In this document: in pieces, positions 1 through 12,407 of the stretch
How positions within the stretch are numbered: position 1 is the stretch's first letter
Layout of the letters: each line of letters opens with the position of its first letter
Assembly (NCBI GenBank): GCA_902729315.2
Contig: LR746264.1
Coordinates: 9,455,878-9,519,877 of the forward strand
Origin: Spirodela intermedia
Lineage: Eukaryota; Streptophyta; Magnoliopsida; Alismatales; Araceae
Length of the DNA: 64,000 nt
Direction: 5' to 3'
The notes under the pieces: generated by a model
Database searches by the model: none
Told to the model about the DNA's origin: nothing
What the model saw: the letters and a program-made list of their open reading frames with translations, nothing else
Translations under genes and position numbers: made by a program

Positions 1-466
1 TATAGCGATAAATTGCACAGGAAGGGTGGACAAGAGAACGGGAAAGGGGAAGAACCTTGCGCGACCGTGAACCACTGGATGCCAGAACCATCGACCTACC
101 CAACGGGATCACCCAGAAAAGACGGATCCCGCGGCCAAACGAGACGTGGGAACCTTCGAAACCCTAGGTCGGGGAGGAGGGGAGGGCGAGAGGCTACCAA
201 TGAATGGCAGCGACGTCGGGGCGAGGAAGACGACGATGACGTGGGCCGCCCTGGCCCATCGGATCTGGTGGACGGAACGTCGGAGACATAAAGGCCCGGA
301 GCCGGAGGACAAAGAGGAGGATGAAGAGGAAGAAGGTAGAGTGACACGGATAGTGGGGGAGGTGGAAGAAAGAAATAAAAACAGAGGGTAGGAGAGAGAG
401 ACAGAGAGACTGGCGTCTGCAGTGGGGAAGAATGGCGTCGAACTCGAGAGAAGAGGAGAATCGACG
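1..466. other. Left edge, no gene resolved
   Basis: GC-rich, GA-rich DNA with short open frames on both strands. Most of these frames start at non-ATG codons and show no family resemblance. A telo-box-like stretch (AAACCCTA) lies near 159-167, which could belong to a leader or promoter, but no gene can be built around it inside the window. Confidence 0.4.
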
Positions 467-694
467 ATGGACTGGGACGCCGTCCTCGACGGCGGGTTGA
501 AGAGGGCCCATGAAGACGGTGAATGGCCGCTGCGGGGGCTTGGGCTTCTTCTCCGCCAAGGAGTCAGTGGCCCTTGTTTTGTTTCAGACTCCGTGGTACG
601 AACGCCAGCCGCCTCTCAGCCTGCTTTCTTCTGGAAGATCCAGCTGCAACCTGCCAGAGATTCTGGTCCAATCTCTGCAAGTATTGAAGGCTAG
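467..694 (+). CDS. Possible small ORF, unrecognised
   Basis: An ATG at 467 opens a 75-codon frame beginning MDWDAVLDGGLK. I do not recognise it. A splice-acceptor-like run (TTTGTTTCAG) sits in its middle near 577-587, so part of the frame may be intron. The region is GC-rich and lies just downstream of a GA tract, the usual setting of a 5' leader here. It could be the first exon of a gene, a decayed copy, or chance. Nothing downstream to 6100 continues it convincingly. Confidence 0.15.
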   Translation: MDWDAVLDGGLKRAHEDGEWPLRGLGLLLRQGVSGPCFVSDSVVRTPAASQPAFFWKIQLQPARDSGPISASIEG

Positions 695-699
695 TGGTA

Positions 700-2545
700 C
701 AGAGGACTTCTAAAGACTTGACTTTTATTTCACCGACTGTAAATGAGGCAAAACTAACTGGAAGGACTAACAAATTTCAAAAGTCAACTTAAAATCTATT
801 GCCATCCCAAATTACTTATGTGCAAGCACGAGTGATTAGACTTTGTGAGGAGATTGATGACGCGGGAGGACTAATAGGGTTGACTTTTGTGCTGTAACGT
901 AAATAAATGGAAGAATATGTGGGGATTTTATTAAAAAATGCAGTAAAGGACTCGTTATTTTATTTTGCTACAAGAGAAAAAACCCAATTATAGAATGCAG
1001 CCGTTTATTTTTATTTTTAGATTTAGTAATATTAAGGCCGTCATTTTACAGCTATTAGTGTGTATTGACTAATGTGTACAACCTGATTGAGAGTTGACAT
1101 TTATCAACCAATTATTGATATCGCGTGAATGAGTGATATGTTGTTAAATAATAAGGCCAAAGATAATAAATTAATAAAATATCGTAAAATATTATTCACA
1201 TTAGAATATGTGAATAATTGGTTTATTTTAATATATAAATTAATTAATTAATGATAAGAAGAAACCTTAGTGATGTGATATTGAATAAAAAGACTAAAAA
1301 TAAAATAATTAAATTTATACAGAAATTATTCATATACTAATGGGTGAAAATAATCATGCTTATTTTAATTATATAAAAATTATTTTGATGTTAAGAAAAC
1401 TCATACCGTTTTCAAGTTTCGATTGCAGACTCCTAATCCTCTCGTCCTTTTTCCATAATTGGGTACCCTTTAGCGGTGGACTGGGCCGAGAAGTATTTAT
1501 TGGGTATGGGATTGGATCAAGGACAAGCTTACTAGCCCATCAAAAGGAAACGCGATAGCCCACTAAGAAGATCAGGCCCATTGTTGGAGAAGACATCGAG
1601 AATGCTAGTTACGGACCATATTTCGCCACTGCCCGCGCTCCCATGGGAAGGTCCTTCAGACGCCGGAAAAACTGACTATCCTGCACGCCGGGCAAGGGGG
1701 AGAGAGATAGAGAGTAGGGGGGTTGCAACACTTTCGTTATCGGAAGAGAGAGAATGATAGAGAGAGAGAGAGAGAGGGGGGGTGCAACAGTTATGTTAGA
1801 GCGAGCTCGACTATGCAGACGCGGCCGTGACGACCGAGGTGTCCCCTAGGCAGCCGCAGGGGAGCCTTCTTGAAGGGGGGTCAAAGCCGGCGACGGCGAG
1901 AGACGGGACGGGGGACTGTTCATGTGGTGTCCGTGGGATGAAAGAGAGAAAAAGGGGAAAGGAAAGAGGTAGGGTGGGGCTGCTCAGCTCATCAAGCTGG
2001 GGGAAGTTACCACATATCCCACGCAAAGTAGAATTAACTCTCCTCAACTGCGTAACTGTAGGCACAATAAAAAAATAATACGAAGTTAAGAGGCCATTTA
2101 TTGAGGAGCTGTCAATGAAGGAAGTGGGCGTACGCAAGATGGGAAGGAGGAGAGGGGAGGGGGGGGCTGATTTGGTCCCGGAGAGGCTACCGTTGGTAGA
2201 TTCTGTCTGTAGAGGGAGATCTTTCTGGACTCTCGGGGATCGAGCGGGCAGGGGGTTTCCCGTGGCCGGCTCTCTCCTCTCTTCTCTCTGTGTCTTCGTT
2301 GGTGAAGAAGTAACTGCTGCGGCTGTTTAAGGGTGGGTGGGTGGGTGGGGGGGGGGCTCTTCGGCTTCTCAGTTTCTCTCTCGGGGCCGTTTGAAGGAGA
2401 TTGCAGAGATAGCAGCTTGGAATGTTATTGGTAAAGACGAAGGGGGCCGGGCCGGGGCGGACGGGGAAGGATGGCGTGTGAGGGAATGGGTATGATTTAA
2501 GAGATGATGAGGGACATGTCACATCAACCCGATTCTTCCGTACTG

Positions 2546-2589
<44 letters not shown>

Positions 2590-5500
2590 CTGATGGCACA
2601 CAGTAGGGGATTCAGAAGTCTCTCTCTCTGTGCATATCTGAGCTGCTGACTGCACAGGGACCCATCTGGTGGACGCTTCATGATCCAGTCATCTAAAGAG
2701 ATGAACGAGGGGGATTTGCCGGATGGCGTCAACAAGAGCAGATGCAGAGAGAGAGAGAGAGAGAGAGTATCTAATAACGAGAAGGGCCTACGAGTCAATG
2801 CTTCACTCTTGTCCGTCTCTAGCTTTGAGGGCTACGCAGGAGCGCGCGTTGGGCATCGATGGGGCGTCGCGCAGGGTGCTTTCACGAGGATTATCAACAG
2901 TACCGCGTCCTTCTGAAAACAGCGACTTTGGATGTGCTAGCCATGCAGAGCCACCCGCGTGGGATGCTACGCCACCCGCATCATCTGCAGGGATTTCACT
3001 GCAAACGACTTAGATGCCGATCACTTCACCCGCAATAAAAAATGCCAATATTAGAACGAATCCCGAGTGTCAGCTGACCAATTCCGACCCTCCCGGTCAA
3101 ACTAGGAGATTCAAGGCCCAGCATACACCTAGCCTTGAATGAGAGAGAGAGAGAGATGATCGCCTCTATAAGAATGTTGCCCTTTCTTTAGTTTGCTTAC
3201 GATGGAATTCAATTGAGAGAGATCGACGCAGGTTTCCAAATTAACGCAAGCTTCTATATTTCCCAACGATATAATAACTGAACATGATCAATCATCGAGC
3301 GCAGTAAGTCTCCGTGACGTCGTCACTGTCAGTCCCTACTAAACTGGAACCAATGTGTGATAACGACGGAATAATGATCGACGACATTTATGGGCCGCTG
3401 ATATGCCTAGATATTCTTAGAACGTCGAAGATAAAGATAACATTAATACAATTAAATGTCGGCGCCTCTTTACTACCTTCGTAAATTCAATCAAGGGCTA
3501 TTACGCCCCGAGGAACAGATACAGTCGGGCGTATTTAAACTCGTCTCTTTATTGCTGCCTCTGAACTCGCATGCGTTTGGCGAAGGCGCCGACTAATGAC
3601 GGGAGCGCCACCAAGTTAAGTCGACGTCCACTGGGACTGATGCGGAAAACCAAAGCGCGGGTGCTTTCACACCTGCGAAGTCGGGCCATCTGCCGCGCAG
3701 GTACTGAGCTTGCTTGGTGCATTCCGGTATGTCAAATGGGGGAAGGTCGGTGAGCATGGAAAGGGGTCCATCGTGTTCCAAAAGGGTCAAAGTTACGGAG
3801 ACTGTAACTCGGACTTGGCTTGGATCACTGAAGATTTCTGACCGCGCATCTACTGTTCATTGAGTTTGACAACCCACTTTCGGACAGCATTTTTAGACAA
3901 AGTATCTTAATCTATGAGCCAGCGTACTACATCGGTTAGCCTGAGACCACCCGCTAACGTTGGAGACATTTCTCCTGAAAGAAAGAAGCCCATGGGAGTC
4001 GGGTTTCAGCCCGAGGATATGCTTCTCTCTCTATCACTCTCTCTGTGCCTCCCTTCATCCTTCTACCTCTATCCCTATCCCTGTCCCTATCCCTTCCCCT
4101 ATCTCTCTACCTATATTGCTCTCTTTCACTCTGTCTCTCTGTCTCTCTCTCTCTCTCTCTAGCTACTTTATCTCTACCTCTGACTCTCTCTCGTGCGACT
4201 TTATTCCCGCGCAGGTGGCTAATCTCCGGATTCCGACAAAACAATGAAGTCAGCTAAAATGATTAATCTCTCCTGACTGGTTCTGCCTCCAGCTGCTCTC
4301 CTTCTCACGCTCCAAAGGTCTCTCGTTGAAAGATTTGTTCTTTGGACGTTTCCTCGATGATCTTGGCCGACCGCGGGATGGGGGGTTCAAGGAATCCGTT
4401 GGGAAACGAGCCAGGGCACGCAAATTCCAATTTCTAGACAGACTGAACAATGGCACCGCCGTTTTGGGAACAAGACCCAAAGCAGTACCACGGAAAGATT
4501 TCAGACAGACGGAACGATCGTTAGACGCCCTAATCGCCTGTCCCGGCGTACGTATATTTATCTAATATTGATTGAAATGCACTTACATATTTTAAGGCGG
4601 TCGGAGAGGTGAGTAGTTTCAAATTTAAATGAAAGAGCTTGAACGCCGAAGATCAAATAATATTATTCTGAAACATGAAATGAGTACAAAGCCGTACGTG
4701 CATGCTAGCCTCGGTTAGAAATCTCAAAACCTAGGACCAATAAAGAGGTGTTTGCGTCCTCCGGTCGCCCTAAGCCTAGACATGAAGTTCATCGTAGCTC
4801 GCTGATAGACCCATGCAACAAGGTGGGCGGTGTGACTGGTGAGGACCCGCTTTACCCGCAGAGAGCCCCGTCGCTGCTCTAAAGCCCTCATTAGTCCCAT
4901 CGTCGGGAGGCTGCAGAGGCCTGAGGTCATGTTCTGTACTAGCACGGCGTTCAGAAGGAAGCGAGGAGAAGGAAGGGGGGAGAAATTGTTCACTGTACGC
5001 GCTCAAAGGCTAAGAGCAGGAGCCTCTGCGGGGGAGGCGAGGATTGCTGCGGCTGACTGTTATGCCTGGGGGGCTGTCGCATTTATGCTCCAATTCAGAA
5101 GGAATATGGAGGTCCAGAACCAAGTAGTTGGCGTTTCAATTCCACGTTGAATGAAGAAGAGGGGGAGGGAAAGCCCTCACAGTGGATGGATGGGTCGACA
5201 TAATGCAGTAGCAGAATGTTATTTCTCCGATGAGAGAAGAACCTCCACCGCCTCCATCTGATCAGTTGCACCGTCGGTGACAGCGACTAGAGATGCCCGA
5301 GACCCGACTGATCCAATTGCTTTCGTACCCACCCGATCAACCAATGGGGGGAGGGGGACTTCATGTATGGTGCAGAAGGTCTCAGAATTACGCCGCACAG
5401 GCGTGTTTATGAGCCCATTTGAGAACATGTCTCTCGTAGGCCAGTCAAAGGGGGGGAGCTACGGCCTCACTAGGACCACAGGCAGATCAGATTGCTACGA

Positions 5501-6100
5501 CCCGCGAGGAAAAGAATAGTCCGTGGTTATCTATCATGGGTTAACTGACTATCGTATGATTTATATCACTAAGGTTGAACCACGGTATGTTATTGGTTCG
5601 ACCTAGATGGAGGCACAAGGTCTTCGTGAAGGAGATGTATGAAATTGTACACGCCCAAGAGGCCAGCTCCTGGGAGAGGGAGGGGGATCGCAGAGGAATG
5701 GGGTGGGCATCGCTATGAATCATATGCGCCATCATCCTCTAATAATTCACTTTACTGCAACGGAAAATGGTAGACAGAAAGGCGTGTAGCCAGCTGCGTG
5801 TCATTCCGACTCATCAATGACACCCGCAACAGCACAGGGACGAACAGACTACCAAGTCTCTCTCTCTCTCTCTCTCGCTCGCTCGCTCGCGGTCCGTCTG
5901 AGCTCGTATACAAAAGGAGAAAAGCAGGAGGAAAAGGCCAAACATTGAAACCAACATTGAATGGCCTTCACAGAACAACAACAGGATGACAGAACCAAAC
6001 TCTTTCTTTCCCCATTCCTCCCGACTTTTAAAACTCCACCCGTCGCCCCCTCCTTCCCACATCCTTTTTGTCTCTCCATCGCCTTTCTCCCTTTCTTTTG
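700..6100. other. Intergenic region, no gene seen
   Basis: About 5.4 kb without a convincing coding exon. The stretch at about 900-1400 is strongly AT-rich. The rest is mixed GC and studded with GA/CT tracts (about 1757-1779, 2549-2586, 2746-2767, 3140-3156, 4129-4160, 5857-5886). Open frames here mostly encode RERE or SLSL strings from those tracts. No transposon protein, tRNA or rRNA was recognised. Confidence 0.5.
2549..2586. repeat. (CT)n microsatellite
   Basis: Pure CT dinucleotide tract of about 38 bp, visible directly. A second, GA-oriented tract follows at 2746-2767. Confidence 0.95.
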
Positions 6101-6168
6101 TCTCCTATCTCCCACGCGTTTTCTCTCTCTAAACACGCTTGCTGCAGCTACCAAGGTCCGATAACAGA

Positions 6169-7164
6169 ATGCCTCAGGTACCTTCAACGAGATGGTGCCC
6201 AACGCCTGAGCAGCTCATGATACTGGAGGAGATGTATAGGAGTGGAGTGAGGACTCCCAACGCCGCTCAGATACAGCAGATAACGGCTCATCTTTCCTAC
6301 TATGGGAAAATAGAGGGAAAGAATGTCTTCTATTGGTTCCAGAACCACAAGGCGAGGGACAGACAGAAGCTCCGAAGGAGGCTCAGCAGACACCAGCAGA
6401 TGCTGCAACAGCATCAGATGATGAACCAGCAAGCCCCGCAGCTCCACCAGATGGAGACATTTCGCTCGCCACTGCAGCAGCATCAGATTCCCCACCAGAT
6501 CACCCCTCAGTTCCTCCAACAGGTGGCCTTTCTTTCTCTCTGTCTCTCTTACTCACTCACTCACTCAGACTCTCTCTCTATCGCCCTCTAACGTACTCTC
6601 TCTCACTCTCGCGAGGGGAGGGGGGGGTGTTGAGTCGGGTTGTAGTTTACATGCAAGGATACGTCTTACTTCATTTCTGCAAACGGTGACTGTGGTTTTA
6701 AGCTCTTCTACTCAGCTCCATAGACAGGTTTCCACGAACAGTTTCTAATGCTTCTAACCTGACCTATCCTAACGTCTGAATCTGTAAAATTTGGAGCATA
6801 GTTATTTGTCAAACAATGGTATATGATGATCGTCGTTCACGAAATATGCTTCTTGATTAGAGATGTAATTCACTCGAGAGTTCTTTCGTCTGGTTTGCAG
6901 GGATGTTATCAGGATGCACCAGAAGTAATGAATCTTGTTGGCAAGCTGGAGACATGCGGAAGGGACGATGGCACCGAGAGGCCCTCGGCAGGATGTTCTG
7001 CGAGCTATGGCTACGAGTGGATGATGGTGACGGAAGCGAGTTCGGCTGTTCCCCCCTGCTGCAGGCCTCTCAAGACCCTGGAGCTCTTCCCCACCCAAAG
7101 TACCGGCCTCAAAGAAGAGTGTAGCACCTCCAAATCGTCTTCCTGCTCCACTTCTACTAACTAG
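6169..7164 (+). CDS. WOX3: WUSCHEL-related homeobox protein, WOX3/PRESSED FLOWER type
   Basis: Coding exons are 6169-6522 and 6901-7164, giving 205 residues. The 378-nt phase-0 intron has GT at 6523 and TTTGCAG at 6900. The homeodomain covers about residues 5-69: it opens [20 protein letters not shown] and ends with the helix-3 core [15 protein letters not shown]. Exon 2 carries a YEWMM segment and the WUS box TLELFP at residues 177-182. A short N-terminus directly before the homeodomain, a Q/H-rich linker and a TLELFP box near the C-terminus match WOX3/PRS/NARROW SHEATH better than WUS, WOX4 or WOX5. In that family the protein is a nuclear repressor that recruits founder cells at lateral organ margins. 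The ATG at 6169 is chosen because MPQVPSTRW fits the family start. CT-rich tracts follow the donor. Neighbours say nothing about its role. Confidence 0.93.
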
Positions 7165-8100
7165 CTTGCGGCAAGTTCATGCTCCTGCAAGATGCATGTC
7201 ACTCTTACTCTCTCTCTCTCTTTCTCTCATCTTTCTGTCTGTATCTTAAGTTCTCGTCAACTGTGTTCTCGAAGGGGCTTTAGATTTCCCATCTTATTTC
7301 CCCGTGTATTGTGTAGCAGTGCTGACAAGATAAAAGGGCCTTCTTGTGTCTCTTGCATCCATCTAATCTAGCTGTACTGTTTCTTCACCCTTGTTTTCGA
7401 AAGCCTCGTCTTTCGGACCTTCTTCAATCACTTCCATTCATAAATCTTTCTGTCTTCTGCTCCTTCGTTTTGTATTTTGTGGTGTTTTCCGACAGCAACA
7501 AGTTGTAACGGATAAAACATCCGATGATATTGACAAATCTGGTCGTTGGGTTTTCACGGCGGCCACTCTAACTGTCCGCTGAGTATCTGTGATCAGATAC
7601 TCATCGTTCATAGAAAAATCTACGCGATCACCCCTTGAAAGCTTCCGTCCTCGGATGCGTGAAGCTTCCGTAATCTGAAAGTTCGGCATCCTATGATCTA
7701 GGAACCATCTTAGTGCTTAGACGAAGCTGTAGATAGAGAAGATATCTATGTATAGAGCGAGAGAGAGAGAGAGAGAGAAGGGGGGGGGAGTTGCACTGTC
7801 TCGAATCTATCTCTACGGAGGTCTATCTTACGTCGATAATCCCTAAGAAAACACCTACACGATGCTACTATCTGATTAGGATCGCAGAAACTCTGTCGTA
7901 TCCGCTGATCGCAGGCGAAATTAAGATGTGGCCGGAAGGGAAGCGTGGGAATGGGATGACTGCTTGGGAGTTAATGGGAGTGGAGACGTCCGGAGGAGAT
8001 TGAGAGTTGGAAGACGGCAGTGACCTAGGGTTCTCCGATAGAACCCATCCGTCGACTAGTATTGTCTCCTAGATCATTTCTAGAGACGGCTCGTTCCAAT
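7165..8100. other. WOX3 3' flank and intergenic DNA
   Basis: Contains the probable WOX3 3'UTR (T-rich, with a CT tract near 7208-7224) and a GA tract at 7758-7778. Short open frames near 7391-7689 and 7791-8003 show no recognisable domain. Confidence 0.5.
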
Positions 8101-8453
8101 ATGACGAACGCTCGCGTCTGTATAACTGTTCTCCTCCTCATTTTCGGAGCTGGGATCTCGACCGGCGGTACGCTATTTCCTCTGTGCATCGATGCTTCCA
8201 TTTTCCACCGTTTTCTGCCGCAGCCTCTCTAGTTTCTATAAGGGCTGTCAGAGGGGACGGCCAGCATCAGCGCTTGCGCAAGAGACTTGTAGAATCAGCT
8301 TTTATTGGTTCTGGTCCTGTCAATCAGACACAAAGACTAGCGCTTCCCCCCGCCCACCTGGTTATTCTACAGATCCCCACCGATATGACGTCGATATCTG
8401 CGTGCATGCGTATATTTCTTGGTTCACGCAGGAGAAACTGGCATGAAAACTAA
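8101..8453 (+). CDS. Candidate small secreted protein, two exons (hypothetical)
   Basis: The ATG at 8101 opens with a textbook signal-peptide profile: MTNARV, then the hydrophobic core CITVLLLIFGAG, then STG. A GTACGC donor at 8168 and a TTCTGCCGCAG acceptor ending at 8223 would join exon 1 (8101-8167, phase 1) to a frame running to the stop at 8453. The product would be about 98 residues. The mature part is basic (RLRKRL, SRRRNW) with one cysteine. No known hormone motif (CLE, RALF, IDA, CEP) is seen. The 56-nt intron is at the lower limit for plants. Without splicing the frame stops soon after the signal peptide. It may be a lineage-specific peptide precursor, a first exon with another downstream partner, or chance. 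Function unknown. Confidence 0.25.
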
Positions 8454-9997
8454 GATTTTCGACATGACATGCTCTTGGGATTTGATGCCGGTGCAGTCCT
8501 TCGGCATCGTCTCGCCTCTCTCTCTCTCTTACTCACTTACAGTGTCTGGTAGAGGGATCGCCTATAGTCGGCCTCAACGGCCCGGACTCCTGCTCTTGAC
8601 AAGACATGAGCCCGGAGAAGAGCCTCCGCGAAACGGGCTCGGGGACGACCCTCCGTATGTACCTACCTAGAGAGAGAGAGTTGTGAGAAATACAAGTTGC
8701 GACGAGGACGAACACGACGTGGCCAGCTGACAATGAAAAGGAGATGCAATCCTTCAGGTCTAACTGTAAGAAGCGTGGATCTGGCCCGCCCAAAGGCCAG
8801 ATCCCCGCATCTCCCCCGAGGATAAACAGGCATTAACGTTGGTTCTTTAGTACGATAAGTTTATAAGAGATACGGGGAGAGAGAGAGAGAGAGAGAGAAG
8901 GGTTTGAGGGCATCCTGACGGCCAAATGAAATGGTAGAAAAACGCAAGTGAATGCTCCCATGAGTTGTCAAGTACTCATTTATTAGACGAACCAAGATGA
9001 GATTATTTACTATTTCTTCCATTTATCTCTTCTGACTGTCCGAGTTTGTGAATTCAATGTCCTTCAAGCTGTCAAATCCCTACGAGCTCGTCCATCTCGG
9101 CCTAGCTTGTGCCTCTGGTCCGAGAGGCCAGATGGGCTCAAACTTCTCCTAGGCGGTGTTCATGAAGCGGCTCTCCTGCAGCGGCTGTCGACCCCAGAAG
9201 GGAAGCTGCCCTACGTGGACCTCACTATGCCTTCTAGGTTAGCATCGGTCCTTCGTCCGATCAAGTGAAAGGAAAGGTCATGGTGTTCTTCAGCAGGCTT
9301 CATAAATATTATGAATCCAGGAGGCGCCGAGGCACAAGCAAGAGGCTCATGTTTGTCTCCGTTATAGAGTCCGTTCTAATCAATGCTCGAGCACTATTCC
9401 TTGGGTGTCAACGATTCAGAAAGGTCAACGATTCTCTGAGCCCGGTCATCTCCATATAAGGCCCGGACTTGACCCGGTCCCAGAGCGAAGCCCTCTAAAT
9501 GACCTCTGGGCCCGACAGCAAGGGCCTAGATACATCACGAGAGCCATGCACATGGGTGCGAGGGAGTGAGAGGGAGTGAGAGGAGATGAGTTGTCAAGGA
9601 AGATGGGTTGGGTTCTAAATTTGGCTAGAAAATAAAATAAAATGTGATGGGTCCCAAACTAATTACATTGGTTATAAAACCCTGATTGAAGATCGTAGCT
9701 ATAGATATAAATTGAGTGAGATCGGCACACGTGTTATGTTTCCAAAATAAAGCTGTACCCGCTTGCATCCGTGTGAGAGTTACGGGTGTTCATGGGGTAG
9801 GTGAGCTTACAGCCTAGATAGCTCTTATCCAATCGTATTGGCCGTGGGTTTCACAATCATGCCGACTGAACAAATGTTTGCCCGCCTCAACCTTCATCCG
9901 AACCAAGTTTTAAGGCATCGATAAGCTCTTGATCGAATATTATTAGTCATTTTTTTCCATAGGCGTCACAATTATTCACGAGATTATTACCTTTCTT

Positions 9998-10130
<133 letters not shown>

Positions 10131-10484
10131 TAAGACACATCCACAAGCGAGACGAACCTGTCTAGATTGAGCCTGGACTTTATTTGAGTATTTCAAGTTG
10201 ATCTTAAGCTCGACTTGGTGCGCCTGCACACAGTGAAAGTGCTATAAGCAAAAAAGTGATTCACACGCTCTGAACATGCCATTGTTGGTAATAAATCTTA
10301 TAAAATGTAACCTTTTAGGGACCTGGCCCAAACCGTATCCGCCCATCAAACGTACAATTTTGTCATTTTTTGTGTCATGAAAATTTGGACTATTAATTCC
10401 CCACGAATGTCGAATGTGGACCACTGAGTTCTTTAAAATGATTCACACCTTGTATAGCGTTAAGAGACCAATACACAGTTGGAC

Positions 10485-10486
<2 letters not shown>

Positions 10487-10525
<39 letters not shown>
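10487..10525. repeat. (AG)n microsatellite
   Basis: Pure AG tract of about 39 bp. Confidence 0.95.
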
Positions 10526-10528
<3 letters not shown>

Positions 10529-11139
10529 TAGATGACAAAAAGAGACAAACAAAGAAAGATGAGGTCGTCGAGTTGGATCGGAATGGGAGGAGGCTTCTGA
10601 TGGAAAGAGGAGAGATGGACACTTGGATTTCGAGAGTCAGCTTTGTGATGGAGGGTAGGAGGCTATCAAGTAAGGTGAGGGCTATAGGGTTGTGAATATA
10701 ACCTTCACAAGCGAGTCTAGAGGATAGGGGCTAGTTCAGTCATTTACAAGCTACATTAGCCATAAACCTAACTTAAACTATAACTAAGATCAGAATTATA
10801 TAATTGATATTAATGGAGAGACTAAAACACGATTTGGGCAGCTGTTTGGCTCCCAAAGGCCAAAGTGAAAAGGAGAGAGAGAGATTCTTGAAAATCCAAA
10901 TATCGCTGTAATAAATAATTTCATTGAATAGATTTATTTGTACATGAATCCAATAGTTTCTGCTGTGAAAGTGGCGATGGAACATTGCTAGAGAGAGCAA
11001 TGAGTAGGGTACATATGGGTAAGGTAGGGTACATATATAAATATTTAAGTTCTTAAGTGAAATTCAATGTTTTAACAGGGATGTATATGAACTTTTCTGT
11101 TAAAATTTATTCCTTCTTCCTTGGAGTGGAAGAAGGCGA

Positions 11140-11306
11140 GGGTTTAGCCGATTCGCTGGTCTGTTCCGACCTGCTTGGGCAATGGGCAACCTCCCCGACC
11201 TTCATATATTCCGAGGGCGGTGAATCATCCCCCTTCGTCCACTCTCCTAGATTTTCCCTATCGTCCGTGCTGTAGCATCGCTCCGTTCGTCGGCCCGTTC
11301 GACGAG
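11140..11306 (+). other. Probable 5'UTR exon of the STMP1-like gene
   Basis: A GC-richer island within AT-rich DNA ending in the donor GACGAG/GTGAGA. It has no long ORF matching a protein and lies 361 nt from the acceptor just before the micropeptide ATG. Inferred from splice signals; the transcription start is not resolved. Confidence 0.4.
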
Positions 11307-11673
11307 GTGAGACTCGTGGCCTATATGGTTATATCGTGATGAATAATTTGATGCTTCTTTGTTATATCGATATTAATGCTCCGTTGCCCTCTCGATCGAG
11401 TCCTCGCCTTTGAATGCATGCTGATACTGTGGTGATTATGCAGGAATTTCGACGAATATAAATAAGGCCTCCCAAACGGAACACCCACACTGAAAACCAT
11501 TCCCAATTAGTAAAAATTAGGGCATTAATCATCTCTTACCTCCTTTTATTCGAGCTGTCCAGAATAACCGATGTTTCCGTACGTTTTGAGTCGTCTCGTG
11601 TTATCCTTGAACAGCCAATTGGCCTGAAACCAACTACTAATTTCATTATATTCTCTTGTCACTGCAGAGAAAT

Positions 11674-11838
11674 ATGGGGTTGTTCAGAGGTAGTTTTTTT
11701 TTCTTACTAGGTATGAGTTGTGGCATTTATATTGATCAGAACTATGATATGCCCAAGATAAAGCAACTTGCTGATACATGGCTCTTCAAGGCCAAAAAGA
11801 TCGAAGAAACCTACAGGAAGTCTAAGGACGAAGAGTGA
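11674..11838 (+). CDS. STMP1-like short transmembrane mitochondrial micropeptide
   Basis: A 54-residue protein starting MGLFRGSFFFLLG. One hydrophobic segment (about residues 5-21, ending CGIYI) is followed by DQNYDMPKI and a charged tail. The order hydrophobic helix, GIYIxQNYxxP, basic/acidic tail is that of the short transmembrane mitochondrial protein 1 (C7orf73/Mm47) family, whose animal members lie in the inner membrane and associate with respiratory-chain complexes. The whole CDS is one exon. CACTGCAG at 11667 is an acceptor six bases before the ATG, and a strong donor (GACGAG/GTGAG) at 11306/11307 ends a GC-richer leader exon, so a 5'UTR intron (11307-11667) is inferred. The frame upstream of the ATG opens at a non-ATG codon, so the start is at 11674. 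Genes this small are often missed. Confidence 0.75.
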   Translation: MGLFRGSFFFLLGMSCGIYIDQNYDMPKIKQLADTWLFKAKKIEETYRKSKDEE

Positions 11839-12376
11839 TGACATCATTCTCTCAGTCAAGCACCAAGACAAAGGATTTTCCCTACCCCCTTTTGTTCGTT
11901 TTTTTGGTTGCTAATGGCCCGATGATGATGTATAGAAATAATAATCCTGTGCAAAAAGGTCTTTAGTTCATTTTTTTATTTCCAATTTTTTTTGCTTCCT
12001 TACATCCCTATGAAGATCTCTATGCTCAGAGCAGGGGTCTCACAGCCAATGCTAAAATTTTATAAACATACCTTCCAATAGATTTGATCTGGAATATTCT
12101 GTGTAAATGCCTGTTTCCGTGGTCAGTTATTTTAGGAAGTATAACTGGAAAACTCTTATATTTTATTTTAAAAATCATGCAATGATGGAGGGGTGTGTTC
12201 TTATGAGAGTTCTATAATTATAAATGATTTTAAGTGCTCTAATCTCGCAGTAAAAGGCTGGTGTGGAAATATTTTGAGCTGAAACTTATGGAGAACCCTT
12301 TTGTCGAATAACTTGCAGGAGCATTAGCAAAAGATTCAATCAGGGCAGGAGCATAAGCAAAAAATCTGTTTTTGAT

Positions 12377-12407
<31 letters not shown>

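Noticed and set aside
194-559. 121-codon minus-strand frame starting at a non-ATG codon
   Set aside because: No ATG at the start, no family resemblance and low-complexity C-terminal half.
2187-2798. Long minus-strand frame with LSLSLS and RERERE stretches
   Set aside because: It is produced by the CT/GA microsatellites, which lack stops in some frames; no domain outside the repeats.
6139-6591. Reading the WOX3 first exon through to 6591
   Set aside because: The start at 6139 is not ATG and the 3' part is CT-repeat translation; the donor at 6523 and exon 2 with the WUS box are clear.
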